A DNA stretch of 64,000 bases, from positions 2,862,438 through 2,926,437 of the forward strand of contig NZ_CP009245.1 of NCBI RefSeq assembly GCF_001941445.1. The letters are read 5' to 3'. This document shows, piece after piece, positions 18,831-27,580 of this stretch (position 1 is the first letter of the stretch; every line of letters starts with the position of its first letter). The notes under the pieces are model-generated. The model ran no database searches. It had not been told where the DNA came from and was given only the letters and a program-made list of their open reading frames with translations. Source of the DNA: Corynebacterium aquilae DSM 44791 (lineage in GTDB: Bacteria; Actinomycetota; Actinomycetes; Mycobacteriales; Mycobacteriaceae). The translations under genes were made by a program, and so were the position numbers.

Positions 18831-18877
18831 CAAACGACCCCCTGCCTACCATTGCGTAGGAACCAGGGGGTCGTTTG
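18831..18877. terminator. Bidirectional terminator between rplI and the DUF5318 gene
   Basis: Perfect 14-bp stem CAAACGACCCCCTG / CAGGGGGTCGTTTG with an inner CCTAC/GTAGG stem, between convergent genes. Confidence 0.9.
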
Positions 18878-18912
18878 TGATTTTCCGCCCGAATCACGTT
18901 AAAGCCAGCGCG

Positions 18913-19326
18913 CTAGGAAGCTTCCTCCGGCGTTGGAGTGGTCGCCTTGAGCAGATGATTCCAATGGCAGTCCTGGCAGACCTCCACCAGGTGCGTAGTG
19001 AACACGGTGCCCTGCGCCTCAAAACGGGCGATCTCCTCCGGGGTACGCGCCGACCCGGAAGCATGCTTCAGGCCATCGCCATAGATCCACTGCACATGCC
19101 GCAGCCGCGGCGAGTCACAAATCGGGCAGTCGTATCCGGCCGGATGCCCATGGAAATCACTGGCCGCCACGAGAAGGAACTCGGCATCACAGACGTCGTC
19201 CTTTTTCACCAGCCCTGCGCGGTAGCGCTTAATGGTATTGCGTCGCTGAAATTCATAAGAGAGTTCCACCCGTCCAGTGATACCAGCGTTGGGCACAGCG
19301 CGCATTATCTGATCAACCAACCTCAC
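18913..19326 (-). CDS. DUF5318 family protein, probable zinc-ribbon
   Basis: Conserved actinobacterial protein of unknown function; the family has a member next to ponA1 in mycobacteria, so the context fits. 137 residues. Two CxxC pairs, CPIC (in GYDCPICDSPRLRHVQWIYGD) and CQDC (in HLVEVCQDCHWNHLL), suggest a bound zinc. Conserved-looking N-terminal block AGLVKKDDVCDAEFLLVAASDFHGHPAG. GTG start at 19326 gives no good ribosome site; the ATG at 19305 is an alternative. Confidence 0.82.
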   Translation of the reverse strand: MRLVDQIMRAVPNAGITGRVELSYEFQRRNTIKRYRAGLVKKDDVCDAEFLLVAASDFHGHPAGYDCPICDSPRLRHVQWIYGDGLKHASGSARTPEEIARFEAQGTVFTTHLVEVCQDCHWNHLLKATTPTPEEAS

Positions 19327-19586
19327 CCGTTGGGGTAGAGGGTTCTTGTGAACTCCAATTCCTTTACTGAATTATCCGCATGAAATTCAAGCTGTAGAAC
19401 TGGTGTTTCAATTCAAATAGCGATAAAGATTCCTGCGTAGAACATTTTTGATTGCTTGGTTTTTCCTGAATCAATCCCTCAAACACACCTTAGTGAGGTA
19501 CACCAAAGCCTGAGAATCATCGCCCACAATGCAGATATGATTTGCCATTGTTGATATGGGGGTTTAGCCTATTACCCCAGGAACAA

Positions 19587-19608
19587 TACCCCTACCCGTA
19601 TGGGGGTA
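19587..19608. promoter_or_regulatory. CsoR-like inverted repeat
   Basis: TACCCC and GGGGTA arms with ten bases between, 136 bases before the MarR start. The form TACCCC...GGGGTA resembles copper-sensor CsoR operators. No csoR gene is in the window. Confidence 0.4.
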
Positions 19609-19730
19609 GCCGCGCCACGGGGAAATGTTTGGTTGTGTGGCTTTTACCCCAATGTGTGGGTTGCTGTGTTTCCTCTAACGTTTTTCGAATTTTTTTGCAT
19701 TACGGCTAGCTATGTGGGGGCACAAAACGA

Positions 19731-19736
19731 TAGTAT
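19731..19736 (+). promoter_or_regulatory. -10 element, leaderless start of the MarR gene
   Basis: TAGTAT with 7 bases before the ATG at 19744 and no Shine-Dalgarno sequence. Confidence 0.5.
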
Positions 19737-19743
19737 AAAAATC

Positions 19744-20208
19744 ATGACAGCCACTCCCGCATCCATCGCAGCAGCAATCCGCCCATCCATGACGAAGCTT
19801 TACGTGACCTATTTCCGTATGGCTAACCAGTCCGATTTGACCGGCCCGCAGCTGACGATAATGACCCGCCTTGCTGAAAAAGGCGCGTCCCGCATTAGCG
19901 ATGTTGCACGCGAAGAGGGCATCCGCATGCCCACCGCCTCCAACGCTTTGCACCAGCTCGAAGAACGCGGCATGATCGAACGCCTCCGCGACATCTCCGA
20001 CCGTCGCGGCGTGCGCGTCCAGCTGACCACCAAGGGCAAGCAGGAACTGGCTCGCGTCGGCGAGGAGCGCACCGCGCACCTGGCACGCATGCTGGAATCC
20101 TTGAGCGAAGAAGACCTCAAGGTCACCGAGGAGATGATTCCGGTCATCCAGAAACTCGCCGAGGCCTACTCCGCAACCACCTTCGCGGAGAAGAAGGAAA
20201 ACTCCTAA
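19744..20208 (+). CDS. MarR-family transcriptional regulator
   Basis: Dimeric winged-helix DNA-binding protein. 154 residues. N-terminal helix, then GPQLTIMTRLAEKGASRISDVAREEGIRMPTASNALHQLEERGMIERLRDISDRRGVRVQLTTKGKQEL, the complete winged helix with the Asp-Arg wing motif DISDRRGV. The ATG at 19744 is chosen because the family starts there and TAGTAT is 7 bases upstream; frame is open further up but without support. Its place near the PBP gene and rpsF recalls malR of C. glutamicum, a MarR regulator of malic enzyme and envelope-stress genes; orthology is inference. CsoR-like palindromes lie before and after it. Confidence 0.9.
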   Translation: MTATPASIAAAIRPSMTKLYVTYFRMANQSDLTGPQLTIMTRLAEKGASRISDVAREEGIRMPTASNALHQLEERGMIERLRDISDRRGVRVQLTTKGKQELARVGEERTAHLARMLESLSEEDLKVTEEMIPVIQKLAEAYSATTFAEKKENS

Positions 20209-20250
20209 ACAATTCTCTCAACCACGGGGCATACCCCACCGGCTGCCACC

Positions 20251-20300
20251 AGCTCGCCATCCCACACCGCCCAGCAGCGGATGCGGATGGCGAGCTTTTT
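20251..20300 (+). terminator. Rho-independent terminator of the MarR gene
   Basis: 12-bp stem AGCTCGCCATCC / GGATGGCGAGCT followed by TTTT. Confidence 0.9.
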
Positions 20301-20335
20301 CGTGCCCAACGTCAGAAGCACCCCCCAAACCCCCA

Positions 20336-20351
20336 ATACCCATTGGGGTAT
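20336..20351. promoter_or_regulatory. Second CsoR-like palindrome
   Basis: ATACCC-ATTG-GGGTAT, perfect arms, about 110 bases before the next membrane-protein gene. Confidence 0.45.
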
Positions 20352-20462
20352 CCCTGGGGGAGTGCGTGGGATGTGCAATCCGCGACAAGGGGACTAGCCT
20401 AGGAGAAGACCCAAAACTTACCCGGGCAAGGCTCTCCCGGTGGATCCAAGGAGGTGTAGTTG

Positions 20463-20930
20463 ATGAACCGTTCCGATGCCTGGCACCCAGAAAACGACCC
20501 AGATCTACACTCCGAACTGGAGTTTCCGGAATACCTGCGGCGCGAAATCGACTTCGTCGACGACCCGCTAGCCCGGCTGGAAAGAAACGAAAACTCCACC
20601 AAGTCGGCCATCGCCTACTGTGTGGCCATCCCAGTATTGACCATCATCGTGGCCTTCGGCATTGCCTTGTCCTCCCGGGCGGTGGGTGGCCCCATCTGCG
20701 ACGCCGGAGTATCTACCTGGTTGTGCTCGCGGAGGTTTGAAATTCTTTTCCCCGTCGTCCCCGGCCTTGTCGCCTTTGGTGGTCTACTCGGGGCGGGATG
20801 GATGACCTACCGCACCTGGTCCAAAGGCGTTCGGTGGCGGCCATGGTTGGCCAGCATGTGGTGGCTACTGCCCTTCACACTGTTGTGGATGACCTCCACC
20901 GGCACCATCGCGATCCTCGGGCAACGCTAG
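20463..20930 (+). CDS. Unknown membrane protein
   Basis: 155 residues, not recognised. An acidic cytoplasmic N-terminus (about 1-45, HPENDPDLHSELEFPEYLRR) precedes three or four hydrophobic helices (IAYCVAIPVLTIIVAFGIAL; FPVVPGLVAFGGLLGAGWM; WLLPFTLLWMTSTGTIAIL). One loop has two Cys (GPICDAGVSTWLCSRR). ATG at 20463 chosen by AAGGAGG 8 bases upstream. A CsoR-like palindrome lies in its upstream region, so metal-dependent expression is possible. Confidence 0.8.
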   Translation: MNRSDAWHPENDPDLHSELEFPEYLRREIDFVDDPLARLERNENSTKSAIAYCVAIPVLTIIVAFGIALSSRAVGGPICDAGVSTWLCSRRFEILFPVVPGLVAFGGLLGAGWMTYRTWSKGVRWRPWLASMWWLLPFTLLWMTSTGTIAILGQR

Positions 20931-20938
20931 AAACAACA

Positions 20939-20993
20939 AACTCCCTCACACCAGTCACCTGCATCAAGCAGGACTAAACGGGGTGGGGGAGTT
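20939..20993 (+). terminator. Terminator-like hairpin after the membrane protein gene
   Basis: AACTCCCTCACACC pairs with GGGGTGGGGGAGTT around an inner CCTGC/GCAGG stem; starts 9 bases past the stop codon. Confidence 0.7.
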
Positions 20994-21171
20994 GGTCTTT
21001 CGGCCCCACAAGATACGGAACAAAAACCTTTGCTAGGGATGCCCCGTTCCAGGCAGTTGCACCGCACTTTGCTGTATAGGGAGTATCACTAATGGGGCAT
21101 AAACATAGGCAAAACCGGACGATCCATTTGGATCATTCGGTGATACAAGCGTTTCTTTGGGCTTAAAGCTG

Positions 21172-21339
21172 CTACTCGCCCAACATCCAAGCAAAGAAGG
21201 AAGCAATCTTTGAACGCTTCTTCGGGGCCGGGTAGACCCTGTCGATATATTCGAGCATCTCCAGATGCGCAGGCGTCAACTGAGCCTTTGAATTGTTGAG
21301 ATGCTCGCGGTTGTCATGGTCAGACAAGGTTGCAGACAC
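21172..21339 (-). CDS. Unknown 55-residue protein
   Basis: Not recognised. GTG start at 21339 with AGGAGG 10 bases upstream. The sequence is polar and helical: SATLSDHDNREHLNNSKAQ, then LTPAHLEMLEYIDRVYPAPK, ending KRSKIASFFAWMLGE. Codons are coherent and the stop is clean. The amphipathic middle and the basic-hydrophobic C-terminus would suit membrane or protein binding. Downstream on the same strand, 20994-21171 holds nothing I can identify. Confidence 0.65.
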   Translation of the reverse strand: MSATLSDHDNREHLNNSKAQLTPAHLEMLEYIDRVYPAPKKRSKIASFFAWMLGE

Positions 21340-21458
21340 TGTTTAAGCCTCCTGCGCAAAACTAAAACCTGTCCTCAACCTACACGCTTTCTCGGCTTTT
21401 GCACCGTAGCCTCGAAACGTGATCTTCGTGGACCGTGCATCACGGACAAAATCCCAAA

Positions 21459-21499
21459 GGCCACTGCAGCGAGTGAGAGAAGTCATCGCTGCAGTGGCC
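21459..21499 (-). terminator. Terminator of the trhO gene
   Basis: Perfect 13-bp stem GGCCACTGCAGCG / CGCTGCAGTGGCC about 70 bases past the trhO stop; TTTGGGATTTTG follows on the minus strand. Confidence 0.75.
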
Positions 21500-21569
21500 G
21501 TTCGCGCAACACCAAATATTCATCCATGTTGATGGCGCAGGATCTAAGTTCGATTGTAAAAAGCGCGTA

Positions 21570-22499
21570 CTACACAGGTTTCAATTCAGCGGCAGCTTTC
21601 GCTGCCACTTCCTTGCACGCGTCCTGGCCGCAGTGTCGGGTTGCGGGATTGTCGTAGCAGTCCTTACACATCAGCACGAGCTTGCGGCACTCATCCTCGT
21701 TGATGCAGTGCTCAAACTTATTGGTATCAGCACCGCAGTTGATGCAGTGGCCCAGCTGCTTGAAGTCCTCATCGTCCGCGAACTCCATGTGCATGCGCTT
21801 GTCGAAGACATACAGCGAGCCCTCCCACAGACCCTTGTTGCCGTACTTCTCGCCGTAGCGGACGATGCCGCCGTCGATTTGGTAGACCTCTTTGAACCCG
21901 CGGTTTTTCATCAGGGAGGACAGGATTTCACAGCGGATGCCACCCGTGCAGTAGGTGATGACGGGCTTATCTTTGATGTCGTCGTATTTGCCCGACTCGA
22001 TCTCCTTGATGAAGTCGTGGGTGGTGTTCACGTCGGGGACGATGGCGTCTTTGAACTTGCCGATCTGGGCTTCCATGGCGTTGCGGCCATCGAAGAACAC
22101 CACATCGGGATTGTTGGCGACCAGCTCGTTGACTTCTTCCGGTTTGAGGTGGACGCCACCACCGATAACGCCTTCGTCGCCGACTTTGAGCTCGTCGGCT
22201 GCGCCGAAGGCAACGATTTCGTCACGTACTTTGACGGACAACTTCGGGAAGTCATCGCCGGTGCCCTCAGACCACTTGAACTCCATCTTTTTAAAGCCGG
22301 GGTATTCGCGGGTCTTGCGGACATACTTCTTGCAGGCGTCGAGGTCACCGCCGACGGTGCCGTTGATGCCGTGCTCGCTGATGAGGATGCGGCCTTTGAG
22401 TCCGAGGGACTCGCACAGGTCGCGTTGCCACAGTCGGATAGCTTCCGGGTCAGCGATCGGGGTGAAGTAGTAGTACAGGAGAATTTTGTTGACAGCCAC
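21570..22499 (-). CDS. trhO: tRNA uridine 5-hydroxylation protein TrhO (rhodanese-domain, UPF0176)
   Basis: Oxygen-dependent formation of 5-hydroxyuridine at position 34 of tRNA. 309 residues: N-terminal acylphosphatase-like part ([47 protein letters not shown]), central rhodanese domain with the catalytic loop CTGGIRCE, and a C-terminal zinc-binding region with paired cysteines (CINCGAD, CKDCYDN). The GTG at 22499 has no Shine-Dalgarno; it lies 7 bases after a -10-like TAATAT shared with the divergent nei gene, so the mRNA is probably leaderless. Confidence 0.93.
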   Translation of the reverse strand: MAVNKILLYYYFTPIADPEAIRLWQRDLCESLGLKGRILISEHGINGTVGGDLDACKKYVRKTREYPGFKKMEFKWSEGTGDDFPKLSVKVRDEIVAFGAADELKVGDEGVIGGGVHLKPEEVNELVANNPDVVFFDGRNAMEAQIGKFKDAIVPDVNTTHDFIKEIESGKYDDIKDKPVITYCTGGIRCEILSSLMKNRGFKEVYQIDGGIVRYGEKYGNKGLWEGSLYVFDKRMHMEFADDEDFKQLGHCINCGADTNKFEHCINEDECRKLVLMCKDCYDNPATRHCGQDACKEVAAKAAAELKPV

Positions 22500-22504
22500 G
22501 TCTC

Positions 22505-22512
22505 TAATATTA
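22505..22512. promoter_or_regulatory. Shared palindromic -10 element for trhO and nei
   Basis: TAATATTA is its own reverse complement. On each strand TAATAT is followed by exactly 7 bases and then a start codon (ATG at 22518 on plus, GTG at 22499 on minus). Only 18 bases separate the two start codons. Confidence 0.65.
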
Positions 22513-22517
22513 GGGGT

Positions 22518-23423
22518 ATGCCTGAAGGACATGTACTTCACCGTCTCGCACGGGATTTGAATCACCATTTTGCCGACCGCCCCATCGTGATTGCCTCGCC
22601 TCAGGGGCGCTTCGATGTGGTGCCGCTGCAGGGGATGCGGATGGTGGAGGCTGAAGCCCGGGGCAAGCAGTTGTTCCTTCATTTCGCCCGCCCCAGGCCA
22701 CGGGTGAATGCCGAGACCTTTAACCCCCCGACTTCTGTTGCAGGAGGACCAGCCCCAACCGCAGGTGGGGTGTCCGCTGGTTTGGAGCACTGCCTGGATG
22801 AGGCGATTGTGCATATTCACCTCGGGCTGATTGGTACTTTCCGTTTCGAAGATCCCATTGACCTCACCGGGCAGATCCGTTTCCGGTTAGCGACCCCGGA
22901 GATTGCTGCGCATCTGCGCGGCCCCCAATGGTGTCGAATTATCACCCCGATGGAATACAAACGCGCGGTGGCTAAGCTCGGCGCCGATCCGCTGATCCCT
23001 GGGGAGGATCCCAGCGCGGTGTTGGGGAAGGTGATGCGTTCTACCAAGCCTGCGGCCTCGCTGTTGATGGATCAGGCACTGTTTGCCGGGGTGGGCAACA
23101 TTTATCGCGCAGAGGTGTTGTTCCGCCAGCACGTTGATCCTTTCACCCCGGGTCGTGAAATCGATGGTGCTCTGTGGCGACAGATGTGGGAGGACCTGGT
23201 GGAGTTGATGGAGGTCGGGGTGACCCGGGGCCGGATCGATACCGTCGATGAGCAGCACACCCCTGAGGCGATGGGGCGCCCGCCCCGCAAGGATGATCAC
23301 GGGGGAGAGGTGTATGTGTATCGGCGGGCTGGGCAGTCCTGCTATGTGTGTGGCGCCGAGATAAAAATGCAGCCCTTTGAGGGGCGCAACCTGTTTTATT
23401 GCCCCGGCTGCCAGGTGCATTAA
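22518..23423 (+). CDS. nei: DNA glycosylase/AP lyase, endonuclease VIII (Fpg/Nei) family
   Basis: Removes oxidised bases and nicks the abasic site. The protein begins MPEGH, so after Met removal Pro is the catalytic nucleophile and Glu the second catalytic residue. DNA-binding helix-two-turn-helix region [16 protein letters not shown], with the conserved Asn. C-terminal zinc finger CYVCGAEI...CPGC. 301 residues. PEGH rather than PELPE favours the Nei2 group of actinobacteria over Fpg. Probably leaderless from the shared -10. A hairpin follows between it and the VanZ-like gene. Confidence 0.92.
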   Translation: MPEGHVLHRLARDLNHHFADRPIVIASPQGRFDVVPLQGMRMVEAEARGKQLFLHFARPRPRVNAETFNPPTSVAGGPAPTAGGVSAGLEHCLDEAIVHIHLGLIGTFRFEDPIDLTGQIRFRLATPEIAAHLRGPQWCRIITPMEYKRAVAKLGADPLIPGEDPSAVLGKVMRSTKPAASLLMDQALFAGVGNIYRAEVLFRQHVDPFTPGREIDGALWRQMWEDLVELMEVGVTRGRIDTVDEQHTPEAMGRPPRKDDHGGEVYVYRRAGQSCYVCGAEIKMQPFEGRNLFYCPGCQVH

Positions 23424-23426
23424 AAA

Positions 23427-23452
23427 ATCCACCCTGCTTATGCGGGGTGGAT
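23427..23452. terminator. Bidirectional terminator-like hairpin
   Basis: ATCCACCC / GGGTGGAT stem directly after the nei stop codon, with an A-run before it; sits between convergent genes. Confidence 0.75.
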
Positions 23453-23458
23453 AGGGGA

Positions 23459-24007
23459 TTAGCCAACAACTTTGGCTGGGTCGCCAAGCCTGGGGCCTAG
23501 GGCCACGAGGATGGCGAAGCTTATGCAGGCTAGCAGGATCAGCCACACCACCGGGGTGTGGCTCCACTTCGGCAGCTTGGTGGCGGCAAGGCCGCCGAGG
23601 GCAGCACCCGCGGTGTTCAAGATGAGGTCGTCGATGTCGCTGTAGCCCAGCCTGAAGATGTACTGCATGATCTCAATCGTCAGGGAGCCGAAGAAGCCGG
23701 CGATGGTGACGGAGCGCAAAAGTCGCGGGGCGCCGCGCCACAGCAGTGCCAGGAGGAAGCCGATGGGCAGAAACAGGATGACGTTGCCGAAGGCGTCGAA
23801 CAGCGGCCCGAATAAGGTTTGGGAGCGGAAGAATTGGCTAAAGGGGATGGGGTAGAGGCCGCGGTGGTGGTGGGCTTGGGGTTTCCACAGGTAGCCGATT
23901 TGGTAGAAGGCTTTCAGCATCGTCAATGCCACGACGACGAGACTCCAGCACGATAGGGCGATGCCGAGCAGGGGGCGGGGGATTAGCCGTCGGCGGCGTG
24001 TCATCAT
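23459..24007 (-). CDS. VanZ-like membrane protein
   Basis: 182-residue membrane protein of the VanZ/RDD-like group, function unknown outside glycopeptide-resistance clusters. Four to five helices with the family pattern FGNVILFLPIGFLLALLW...GSLTIEIMQYIF...SDIDDLILNTAGAALGG. ATG at 24007, with a second ATG next to it, preceded by AGGAT. No vancomycin-resistance genes nearby, so no resistance role is implied. Confidence 0.87.
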   Translation of the reverse strand: MMTRRRRLIPRPLLGIALSCWSLVVVALTMLKAFYQIGYLWKPQAHHHRGLYPIPFSQFFRSQTLFGPLFDAFGNVILFLPIGFLLALLWRGAPRLLRSVTIAGFFGSLTIEIMQYIFRLGYSDIDDLILNTAGAALGGLAATKLPKWSHTPVVWLILLACISFAILVALGPRLGDPAKVVG

Positions 24008-24058
24008 GGTGGGTCATCCTAAGTGCTGTTGCTGGCAAGAGACTGTGAGTAGTGAAAA

Positions 24059-24093
24059 GCCGCGTGGCTCCACTGGTGTGGATGCCACGCGGC
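24059..24093 (-). terminator. Rho-independent terminator of leuS
   Basis: Perfect 10-bp stem GCCGCGTGGC / GCCACGCGGC followed on the minus strand by TTTT. Confidence 0.85.
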
Positions 24094-24119
24094 CGGGCGC
24101 GTGTGTGATGCGCGCGGGG

Positions 24120-26954
24120 TTATTTCACGACGAGGTTGACCATGCGGCCGGGTACCACGATGGTTTTCACCACGGTTTTGCCTTCGACGTGGGAGGGCAC
24201 TGCCTCGATGGCTTGTTTCACCACGGTGTCTTCGTCGGCGTCGACGGCGACCTGGATGCGGGCGCGCACCTTGCCCATGACCTGGACGGGGATCTCGATG
24301 GTGTCATCGACTAGCCACTTCTCGTCGAAGGTGGGGAAGTCGGTGTAGGCGATGGTGCCTTCGCGGCCGAGGCGCTGGTTGAGTTCCTCGGCGATGTGCG
24401 GGGCGACCGGGGCCAGCATGACGATGAGGGGTTCGACTGCGGCGCGGGGGGCGCCGTCCGGGTAGGTCTTGGTCAGGTAGTTGACGTACTCGATGAGTTT
24501 GGCAACGACGGTGTTCAGGCGCAGGTTGTCGTAGTCGTCGGCGACGCCGGCGATGGTGCGGTGCAGCTGCTTGTTGTCCTCATCGCTGAGCGCTGCGTCG
24601 CTGAGCCGGATGGCGCCGGTTTCTTCATCGATGACCAGGCGCCAGGTGCGCTGCAGGAAGCGCTGTGCGCCGACGACGTCTTTGGTTGCCCAGGGGCGGG
24701 AGGTGTCCAGCGGGCCCATGGCCATCTCGTAGACGCGCAGGGTGTCGGCACCGTATTCGTCACAGATTTCGTCGGGGCTGACGCTGTTTTTCAGCGACTT
24801 GCCCATCTTGCCGTATTCCTGGGTGACTTCTTCGCCGTTGTAGTAGAACTTGCCGTCCTTTTCTTCTACCTCGGCGGCGGGCACGTACACGCCGCGGGAG
24901 TCGGTGTAGGCGTAGGCCTGAATGTAGCCCTGGTTGAACAGGCGGCGGTACGGCTCCTTGGAGCTGACATATCCCAAATCATACAGAACCTTGTGCCAGA
25001 AGCGGGAGTACAGCAGGTGGAGAACTGCGTGCTCAACGCCACCAACGTACAGGTCAACGCCACCCGGATCCTGCGGTCCTTGCGGACCAGTCCAGTACTT
25101 TTCGTTGTCCAGGTTGCAGAACTGGGCATCGTTTTTCGGGTCGATGTAGCGCAGCTGGTACCAGGAGGAACCGGCCCACTGGGGCATGACGTTGGTATCC
25201 CGGGTGTAGGTCTTCGGGCCATCCCCCAGGTCGAGTTCCACGGTCACCCAGTCGGTGGCCTTGGCCAGCGGCGGGTGCGGGGAGGAGTCCGCATCATTGG
25301 GGTCGAAGGAGACGGGCTTGTAGTCGTCGACTTCGGGCAGCTCGATGGGGAGCATGCTTTCGGGCAGTGCGTGGGCAATGCCGTCCTCGTCGTAGACGAT
25401 GGGGAAGGGCTCGCCCCAGTAGCGCTGGCGGGCGAACAGCCAGTCGCGCAGCTTGTACTGGATCTTGGCGTCTCCCAGGCCGTTGGCCTCGAGCCATGCG
25501 ATGGTGGCAGCTTTGGCTTCCTCCAGCCCGAGGCCGTTGATGTCGAGCCCGGAGTCGTTGGCGGAGTTCACGGCCGTTCCGGCATCGACGAAGGGTTCTT
25601 CCTCAATATTGCCGCCGGCGACGACCTCCAAGAGGGGTAGGCCGAATTCTTTGGCGAATTCGTAGTCGCGGCTGTCGTGTGCGGGCACGGCCATGATGGC
25701 GCCAGTGCCGTAGCCGGTGAGCACATAGTCGGCGATGAACACGGGAACTTTTGCACCGTTGACCGGGTTGGTGGCGTAAACGCCGAGGAACACGCCAGTC
25801 TTTTCCTTGTTTTCCTGGCGCTCCAGGTCGCTCTTGGCCGCAATCGATGCGCGGTAGGCCTCAACCGCCGCCTTGGGGCTGGCCTGACCGAAGGTCCAGC
25901 GGGAGTCGACATCGGCAGCATAATCACCGTCGGCAACCAGGGTGTCGACGAGTTCGTGCTCGGGGGCGAGCGTCACATAGGAGGCACCGAACAGGGTGTC
26001 GGGGCGGGTGGTAAAGACGCGGATCTTTTCACCTTGGCAGACAAAGTCGACCTCTGCGCCCTTGGAGCGGCCGATCCAGTTACGCTGCATGGCCTTGACT
26101 TTGTCGGGCCAGTCCAGCAGCTCCAGGTCGTCGATGAGACGGTCGGAGTATGCGGTGATGCGCATCATCCACTGGGAGAGGTTCTTGCGGAACACGGGGA
26201 AGTTGCCGCGTTCGGACTTCCCGTCGGCGGTGACTTCTTCGTTGGCGAGCACGGTGCCCAAGCCGGGGCACCAGTTCACGGTGGAGTTGGAGCGGTACAC
26301 CAGTCGGAAGGAGTCAACGACCTCTGCCTGCGCCTTGGCATCCAGGGTGGGGTAGTCCTCGTGTCCGGCGACCTCTCCTGCTTCGAGGCGAGAGATCAAC
26401 TCAGCGATGGGCTTAGCCTTCTGCTCTGCCTCATCGAAGTAGGAGTTGAAGATCTGCAGGAAGATCCATTGGGTCCACTTGTAGTAGTCCGTGTCGGTGG
26501 TCGCGATGACGCGACGACGGTCATGGCCCAGGCCCAGGCGACCCAGCTGGCGTTCCATATTGTCGATGGATTCCTGGGTCTTGATGCGCGGGTGGGTACC
26601 GGTCTGGATGGCGTACTGCTCAGCGGGCAGGCCGAAGGCGTCGTAGCCGAGCGTGTGCAGAACGTTCTTGCCACGCATGCGGTGGTAGCGGGCGAAAACA
26701 TCCGTGGCGATGTAACCGAGCGGGTGCCCCACGTGGAGGCCGGCGCCGGAAGGGAAGGGGAACATGTCCTGGACGAACAGTTTCTCTTCCTGTGCCGCAC
26801 CCGGGTTTGCCGGGTTTTCCACTGCGAGCTCGCCAACAGGGTTGGGAGCGTTGAAGGTGCCGTTATCGATCCAGAATTTTTGCCAAGTCTGTTCGATCTG
26901 CCCGGCTAGGGCAGGGGAGTAACGATGCGTGGGGGTCTCGCTGGTTGTGGTCAT
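24120..26954 (-). CDS. leuS: Leucyl-tRNA synthetase
   Basis: Charges tRNA-Leu. Class I synthetase of 944 residues. HIGH-type motif HVGHPLGY near residue 75, large CP1 editing domain inserted after the first half of the Rossmann fold, KMSKS-type motif [23 protein letters not shown]-terminal anticodon-binding and tail domains. ATG at 26954 is 8 bases from a TAGACT -10 element with no Shine-Dalgarno, so the mRNA is probably leaderless. No T-box-like leader is possible if so. Confidence 0.97.
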   Translation of the reverse strand: MTTTSETPTHRYSPALAGQIEQTWQKFWIDNGTFNAPNPVGELAVENPANPGAAQEEKLFVQDMFPFPSGAGLHVGHPLGYIATDVFARYHRMRGKNVLHTLGYDAFGLPAEQYAIQTGTHPRIKTQESIDNMERQLGRLGLGHDRRRVIATTDTDYYKWTQWIFLQIFNSYFDEAEQKAKPIAELISRLEAGEVAGHEDYPTLDAKAQAEVVDSFRLVYRSNSTVNWCPGLGTVLANEEVTADGKSERGNFPVFRKNLSQWMMRITAYSDRLIDDLELLDWPDKVKAMQRNWIGRSKGAEVDFVCQGEKIRVFTTRPDTLFGASYVTLAPEHELVDTLVADGDYAADVDSRWTFGQASPKAAVEAYRASIAAKSDLERQENKEKTGVFLGVYATNPVNGAKVPVFIADYVLTGYGTGAIMAVPAHDSRDYEFAKEFGLPLLEVVAGGNIEEEPFVDAGTAVNSANDSGLDINGLGLEEAKAATIAWLEANGLGDAKIQYKLRDWLFARQRYWGEPFPIVYDEDGIAHALPESMLPIELPEVDDYKPVSFDPNDADSSPHPPLAKATDWVTVELDLGDGPKTYTRDTNVMPQWAGSSWYQLRYIDPKNDAQFCNLDNEKYWTGPQGPQDPGGVDLYVGGVEHAVLHLLYSRFWHKVLYDLGYVSSKEPYRRLFNQGYIQAYAYTDSRGVYVPAAEVEEKDGKFYYNGEEVTQEYGKMGKSLKNSVSPDEICDEYGADTLRVYEMAMGPLDTSRPWATKDVVGAQRFLQRTWRLVIDEETGAIRLSDAALSDEDNKQLHRTIAGVADDYDNLRLNTVVAKLIEYVNYLTKTYPDGAPRAAVEPLIVMLAPVAPHIAEELNQRLGREGTIAYTDFPTFDEKWLVDDTIEIPVQVMGKVRARIQVAVDADEDTVVKQAIEAVPSHVEGKTVVKTIVVPGRMVNLVVK

Positions 26955-26962
26955 AAGGCTGT

Positions 26963-26968
26963 AGTCTA
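26963..26968 (-). promoter_or_regulatory. -10 element of leuS (TAGACT), leaderless
   Basis: TAGACT on the minus strand, 8 bases before the ATG. The same hexamer precedes three other start codons in the window. Confidence 0.55.
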
Positions 26969-27046
26969 CCGGCCTGCCCCCGCCACATCACGCCGCACTC
27001 CTACGGTTTTACCCCCTAGGCATTCTCCTTCGCCTGCAAAAGGAAA

Positions 27047-27078
27047 GAGGCGCTCGACCTTTCAACAGGGAGCGCCTC
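27047..27078 (-). terminator. Orphan terminator-like hairpin
   Basis: GAGGCGCTC / GAGCGCCTC with inner CCT/AGG; on the minus strand it is followed by TTTCCTTTT. Its upstream transcription unit on that strand is not clear. Confidence 0.55.
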
Positions 27079-27205
27079 CAAGTAGGAATGGGAGTACAGG
27101 CGCAGTAGAATTATCCGGGACAAAACTACCAAACGCGTGATTCCCATTTGCGCCCTTAGGATATCACACACATGATCTTGGTAAATCCCCAAAAACTCAA
27201 CGGTC

Positions 27206-27334
27206 TTATTCCACGAATGCTGGAGTTAACCTCCCGCAAATCTCCCTGGCATAGGCGGAATTGGCGCGCTGGAACTCTGGAAATTCTCGAATGCCCTTGT
27301 AGTTCTCGTGGTGTCGTTTTGGCCCGGTTCTCAT
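27206..27334 (-). CDS. Possible small ORF or gene remnant
   Basis: 42 codons from an ATG without ribosome site. The reading frame is open upstream to 27517 but has no start there. The C-terminal part GIREFPEFQRANSAYAREICG reads like natural protein, and a terminator-like hairpin lies 130 bases downstream on the same strand. Could be the remnant of a longer gene. Not recognised. Confidence 0.22.
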   Translation of the reverse strand: MRTGPKRHHENYKGIREFPEFQRANSAYAREICGRLTPAFVE

Positions 27335-27504
27335 GTGGGGTTGTTCAGCTGTTTTTGCTTGGGCCAGTTGACTGTTTTGTGTTGTTTGGGGCTGTTGTGC
27401 GCTGGCATGCTTTGGCCGGCGGGTGGAGATGGTGAGGTGCTTAGTGTGTGAGATTGCCTTGTTGGAAGATTCTGGTGGGTGCCGGCTGCGCTGTTTAGTT
27501 TCCG

Positions 27505-27520
27505 TGTTTCACGTGAAACC
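27505..27520. promoter_or_regulatory. parS-like site (15 of 16)
   Basis: TGTTTCACGTGAAACC; consensus ends in A. Confidence 0.75.
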
Positions 27521-27530
27521 TTGTCTAAAC

Positions 27531-27566
27531 ACTGACAACCCGGACGGAAGTGTCCGAGTTGTCAGT
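27531..27566 (-). terminator. Terminator of the 27581-27997 gene
   Basis: Stem ACTGACAAC / GTTGTCAGT plus CGGAC/GTCCG, 15 bases past the stop codon. Confidence 0.75.
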
Positions 27567-27580
27567 GGCGGGTAGTCGTT

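Larger units (their letters stand above)
19327..19743. other. 417-base AT-rich regulatory region before the MarR gene
   Basis: No gene. AT-rich, with a CsoR-like inverted repeat at 19587-19608 and a -10-like TAGTAT at 19731-19736 for the MarR gene. It also holds the promoter of the divergent DUF5318 gene. Confidence 0.6.
26969..27580. other. 610-base region with only a doubtful small frame and one parS-like site
   Basis: Contains the hairpin at 27047-27078, a possible 42-residue frame on the minus strand at 27206-27334, a parS-like site at 27505-27520 and a terminator at 27531-27566. Nothing else is recognised. Confidence 0.5.
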
